Assembly (NCBI GenBank): GCA_024279935.1
Contig: JAJRQZ010000181.1
Coordinates: 1 to 64,000, forward strand
Length of the DNA: 64,000 nucleotides
Reading direction: 5' to 3'
Origin: Bacteroidota bacterium
GTDB taxonomy: Bacteria > Bacteroidota > Bacteroidia > Bacteroidales > F082
A model generated the notes under the pieces. It was not told where the DNA came from, ran no database searches, and saw only the letters and a list, made by a program, of their open reading frames with translations. Positions 61,880 through 64,000 of this stretch are shown one piece after another. Both the position numbers and the translations under genes were made by a program. Position 1 is the stretch's first letter; each line of letters opens with the position of its first letter.

Positions 61880-62893
61880 ATGCTGACAACAGAATCCGTT
61901 TCACATTTATTTAAATCGTTCAACGACAAAAAGATTATTGTCATAGGCGACGTCATGGTAGATTCGTATATTTGGGGAAGTGTAAACAGGATTTCCCCCG
62001 AGGCGCCAGTCCCCGTAGTGGAAGTCGAAAAAAGGGAAGACAGGCTGGGAGGTGCGGCAAATGTAGGGCTCAACATAAAGGCTTTGGGCGCCGAACCCTA
62101 TCTGTGCAGCATTATCGGCAATGATCATAAGGGCAACGACTATATGCACCTGATGGCCGAGCAGCAATTATTGCCAAACGGGATCGTTAAAAGCAGCGAA
62201 AGGCGCACTACGACTAAATTCAGGGTAATTGGAAACAATACACAAATGTTGCGCGTTGACGAGGAAGTTACAACCCCCCTTTCCGATGAGGACCTAACAG
62301 CACTGCTAAACACAATAGGCCTGCTTATCAAAGATGAGGATATCGACGCAATAGTTTTTCAGGATTACGACAAGGGTGTTATCGGCAAAATCCTGATTTC
62401 CAAGGTTGTGGATATTGCCATGGCCCACAACATTCCAATAGCCGTTGACCCGAAAAAAAACAATTTCCTTGATTTCAACAATGTTGATCTTTTCAAACCA
62501 AATTTAAAAGAGATAAAAGAAGGATTAAACATCGAATTTGACACCGGGGCCATAGAGGAAATAGAAAAAGCGGTTGAGATTTTACAGCAAAAACTAAATG
62601 CCAAAGCAGTGTTGAACACTCTTTCCGAGAAAGGTATGTTCATCAGGTGGAAAAACGATGACGACACTTTTTCCTCAAAACTGATAAATGCCCATTACCG
62701 TAACATCACGGACGTTTCAGGTGCCGGAGACACAGTTATCAGCGTAGCCTCCTTATGCATGGCCTGTGATACGGGGATGCTTGATTTGGCAGCCATCTCA
62801 AATTTGGCAGGTGGCCTGGTCTGCGAGGAAGTAGGGGTTGTGCCGATCGACAAGAGCAAGCTTCAAGACGAAGTTATTAGTTTACTTACATAA
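61880..62893 (+). CDS. D-glycero-beta-D-manno-heptose-7-phosphate kinase (HldE/RfaE1 kinase domain)
   Basis: 337 residues of the PfkB kinase family. The HldE start pattern is KKIIVIGDVMVDSYIWGSVN with RISPEAPVPVVEVE. The ATP and anion-hole motif is DVSGAGDTVISVAS near the C-terminus. The enzyme phosphorylates heptose-7-phosphate at C1 for ADP-heptose synthesis in LPS. The adenylyltransferase half of bifunctional HldE is absent, so a separate gene must supply it. The next gene, menaquinone methyltransferase, begins five bases after the stop. Confidence 0.9.
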   Translation: MLTTESVSHLFKSFNDKKIIVIGDVMVDSYIWGSVNRISPEAPVPVVEVEKREDRLGGAANVGLNIKALGAEPYLCSIIGNDHKGNDYMHLMAEQQLLPNGIVKSSERRTTTKFRVIGNNTQMLRVDEEVTTPLSDEDLTALLNTIGLLIKDEDIDAIVFQDYDKGVIGKILISKVVDIAMAHNIPIAVDPKKNNFLDFNNVDLFKPNLKEIKEGLNIEFDTGAIEEIEKAVEILQQKLNAKAVLNTLSEKGMFIRWKNDDDTFSSKLINAHYRNITDVSGAGDTVISVASLCMACDTGMLDLAAISNLAGGLVCEEVGVVPIDKSKLQDEVISLLT

Positions 62894-62898
62894 CAGAA

Positions 62899-63609
62899 AT
62901 GAACAACAATAAAGGGAAGAAGGCAAGGGTAGAGAAGATGTTCAACGACATTGCACACAAATATGATTTCTTAAATCATTTTCTTTCGATGGGCATCGAT
63001 ATCCTTTGGAGGAGGACTTTAAGAAAAGCTTTGGCCCCGTCCGAACCAAAAATAATACTCGACGTTGCAACAGGAACGGGGGATTTGGCGATCGAGCTCG
63101 CCAAACTGAATCCCGAATCTATTGTTGGTGTTGACATTGCAGAGGAAATGCTTAATATAGGGAAGGCAAAAGTCATAAAGAAAAAACTGGATCATATTAT
63201 TAAACTGGAGGTAGGCGATTCGGAAAAACTTCTTTTCGAGGACGACAGCTTCGATGCGGTAACAGTTTCTTTCGGCGTAAGAAACTTCGAGAACCTTCAA
63301 AAAGGTTTAAACGACATGAACAGGGTTCTAAAACCGGGCGGCATGGTAGCAATCCTCGAGTTCTCAAAACCTAAGAAGTTCCCCTTTAGAAACTTGTATA
63401 ATTTTTATTTCAAATATATACTTCCCTTGTTCGGGAAAATTGTTTCAAGCCACGATTCGGCATACACATATTTGCCGGAATCAGTACAAGGCTTTGCCGA
63501 GGACAAGGAATTCCTGGGTGAAATGGAGAAGGCAAATTATAAAAAATGCAAACAAAAACGTTTGACGTTTGGAATAGCCACGCTTTATACGGGAATAGCA
63601 AAAAAATAA
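62899..63609 (+). CDS. menG: Demethylmenaquinone/ubiquinone methyltransferase MenG/UbiE
   Basis: 236 residues. It performs the last methylation of menaquinone, the respiratory quinone of this phylum. The family signature is FNDIAHKYDFLNHFLSMGID. The SAM loop is ILDVATGTGDLAIELA, and the second signature is VRNFENLQKGLNDMNRVLKP, followed by GGMVAILEFSKPK. Ubiquinone is not made in these bacteria, so menG is the better name. It lies between the heptose kinase gene and porT. A menaquinone gene next to porT is a gene order I recall from other Bacteroidota. Confidence 0.95.
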   Translation: MNNNKGKKARVEKMFNDIAHKYDFLNHFLSMGIDILWRRTLRKALAPSEPKIILDVATGTGDLAIELAKLNPESIVGVDIAEEMLNIGKAKVIKKKLDHIIKLEVGDSEKLLFEDDSFDAVTVSFGVRNFENLQKGLNDMNRVLKPGGMVAILEFSKPKKFPFRNLYNFYFKYILPLFGKIVSSHDSAYTYLPESVQGFAEDKEFLGEMEKANYKKCKQKRLTFGIATLYTGIAKK

Positions 63610-63636
63610 GCCCGTTTGCTTATTCGTTAAATAATT

Positions 63637-63644
63637 TACTTTTG
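63637..63644 (+). promoter_or_regulatory. -7 box upstream of porT
   Basis: TACTTTTG, 49 bases before the TTG start at 63694. It suggests porT has its own promoter besides read-through from menG. Confidence 0.5.
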
Positions 63645-63693
63645 CTATCCAATAAGAATCGAGAAAAGGCGTTAATTAACAAAAAACAGAAAA

Positions 63694-64000
63694 TTGAAGA
63701 GATCAACAATCTATAAGATAGCCATTTTTAGTTTGACGATGCTATTTGCCGTCAATAGTTACACGCAGCAGCGAAAAGTGTTGAACTTGCCCAATTATGA
63801 TCAGGACCCATATCATTTTGGATTTATTTTAGCAGCAAACAATATGCTGTTCAACATAAAACCAGTTGATAATCTTTCGTTTATAAAATGGAACAGCGAT
63901 CAAAGCCCTGATATTTTTGCCGATTCGCTATATGTTTATAAGGTAACATCCCAGGGCACGCCCGGCTTTTCCATAGGCATTTTGGGCAATCTGCGCATTG
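63694..64000 (+). CDS. porT: Type IX secretion protein PorT, 5' part only
   Basis: The first 102 codons of a gene that runs off the window. From the TTG at 63694 a signal peptide reads KIAIFSLTMLFAVNSYTQ. The mature start is KVLNLPNYDQDPYHFGFIL, followed by MLFNIKPVDNLSF and TPGFSIGILGNLRI. This is the outer-membrane-barrel beginning of PorT proteins, with the conserved L-P-N-x-D-x-x-P-x-H-F-G-F pattern. PorT is an outer-membrane component of the T9SS, the route used by the five sorting-domain proteins in this window. The non-ATG start is the only one that retains a complete signal peptide. Confidence 0.82.
   Translation, partial: MKRSTIYKIAIFSLTMLFAVNSYTQQRKVLNLPNYDQDPYHFGFILAANNMLFNIKPVDNLSFIKWNSDQSPDIFADSLYVYKVTSQGTPGFSIGILGNLRI

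Overview
The window reads as a chromosomal segment of a member of the Bacteroidota, probably Bacteroidales-like. It carries five proteins with type IX secretion (T9SS) C-terminal sorting domains and the start of porT. It also has a FloA/NfeD pair, a fused alpha-beta 2-oxoacid dehydrogenase E1, a serine palmitoyltransferase-like enzyme and a BtuG-type B12 lipoprotein. More than twenty start sites are preceded by the phylum-specific -7 promoter box TAnnTTTG. Shine-Dalgarno sequences are mostly absent. Nearly all genes have recognisable families and the layout is ordinary housekeeping, with one strong accessory system and several broken genes.

Layout. 1-2.5 kb: the end of a transposase directly before a two-component system (kinase, then OmpR-type regulator). 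2.6-6.6 kb, minus strand: a RelA/SpoT homolog broken by two homopolymer frameshifts and lacking hydrolase residues, then floA, nfeD and clpS. 6.7-13 kb: a Nudix hydrolase, a TIGR01777 epimerase, a stand-alone Cas4-like Fe-S nuclease, dnaB, a secreted DUF6263-like protein and rimO. 13.3-17.7 kb: a MORN-repeat protein, a hotdog thioesterase, an unknown two-helix membrane protein, the P5C dehydrogenase pruA and a doubtful small secreted ORF. 17.8-20.4 kb: a large T9SS beta-propeller and a small lipoprotein.

20.5-26.4 kb is the most interesting unit. A TAnnTTTG promoter and a cobalamin riboswitch precede four tightly overlapping genes. These encode a T9SS-exported beta-propeller, a T9SS-exported jelly-roll-like surface protein, a TonB-dependent receptor and a BtuG-like lipoprotein. 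This looks like a B12 capture system placed on the cell surface by two export routes. A small element with perfect inverted repeats, probably a MITE, ends three bases from the promoter box.

26.4-37 kb: a Gre-like factor, an OsmC protein, an ATP-grasp enzyme, a YebC regulator, prmC, two large T9SS proteins (PKD type A and gliding-motility type B) and tex. 36.9-42.4 kb: a GT87-like mannosyltransferase gene with an in-frame stop, an outer-membrane barrel, a DUF985 cupin, a C26 amidotransferase lipoprotein, a TrmN6-like methyltransferase, rimM and an S16 protein with a long tail. 42.5-42.9 kb holds RNase P RNA (minus strand), which no protein track reveals. 43-58.3 kb, mostly minus strand: a PiT-DUF47 phosphate transporter, prolyl oligopeptidase, a MATE pump, tatA, a PolB-like exonuclease, mnmD, acylphosphatase, crcB, a DUF493 protein, an LpxR-like deacylase, the fused E1, a polytopic membrane protein and an SPT-like synthase. 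58.6-64 kb, plus strand: an aspartate aminotransferase, an LTA-synthase-like sulfatase, a heptose-phosphate kinase, menaquinone methyltransferase and the start of porT.

I found no tRNA, rRNA, CRISPR array or prophage. All functional calls are from reading the sequence only. No database search was run.
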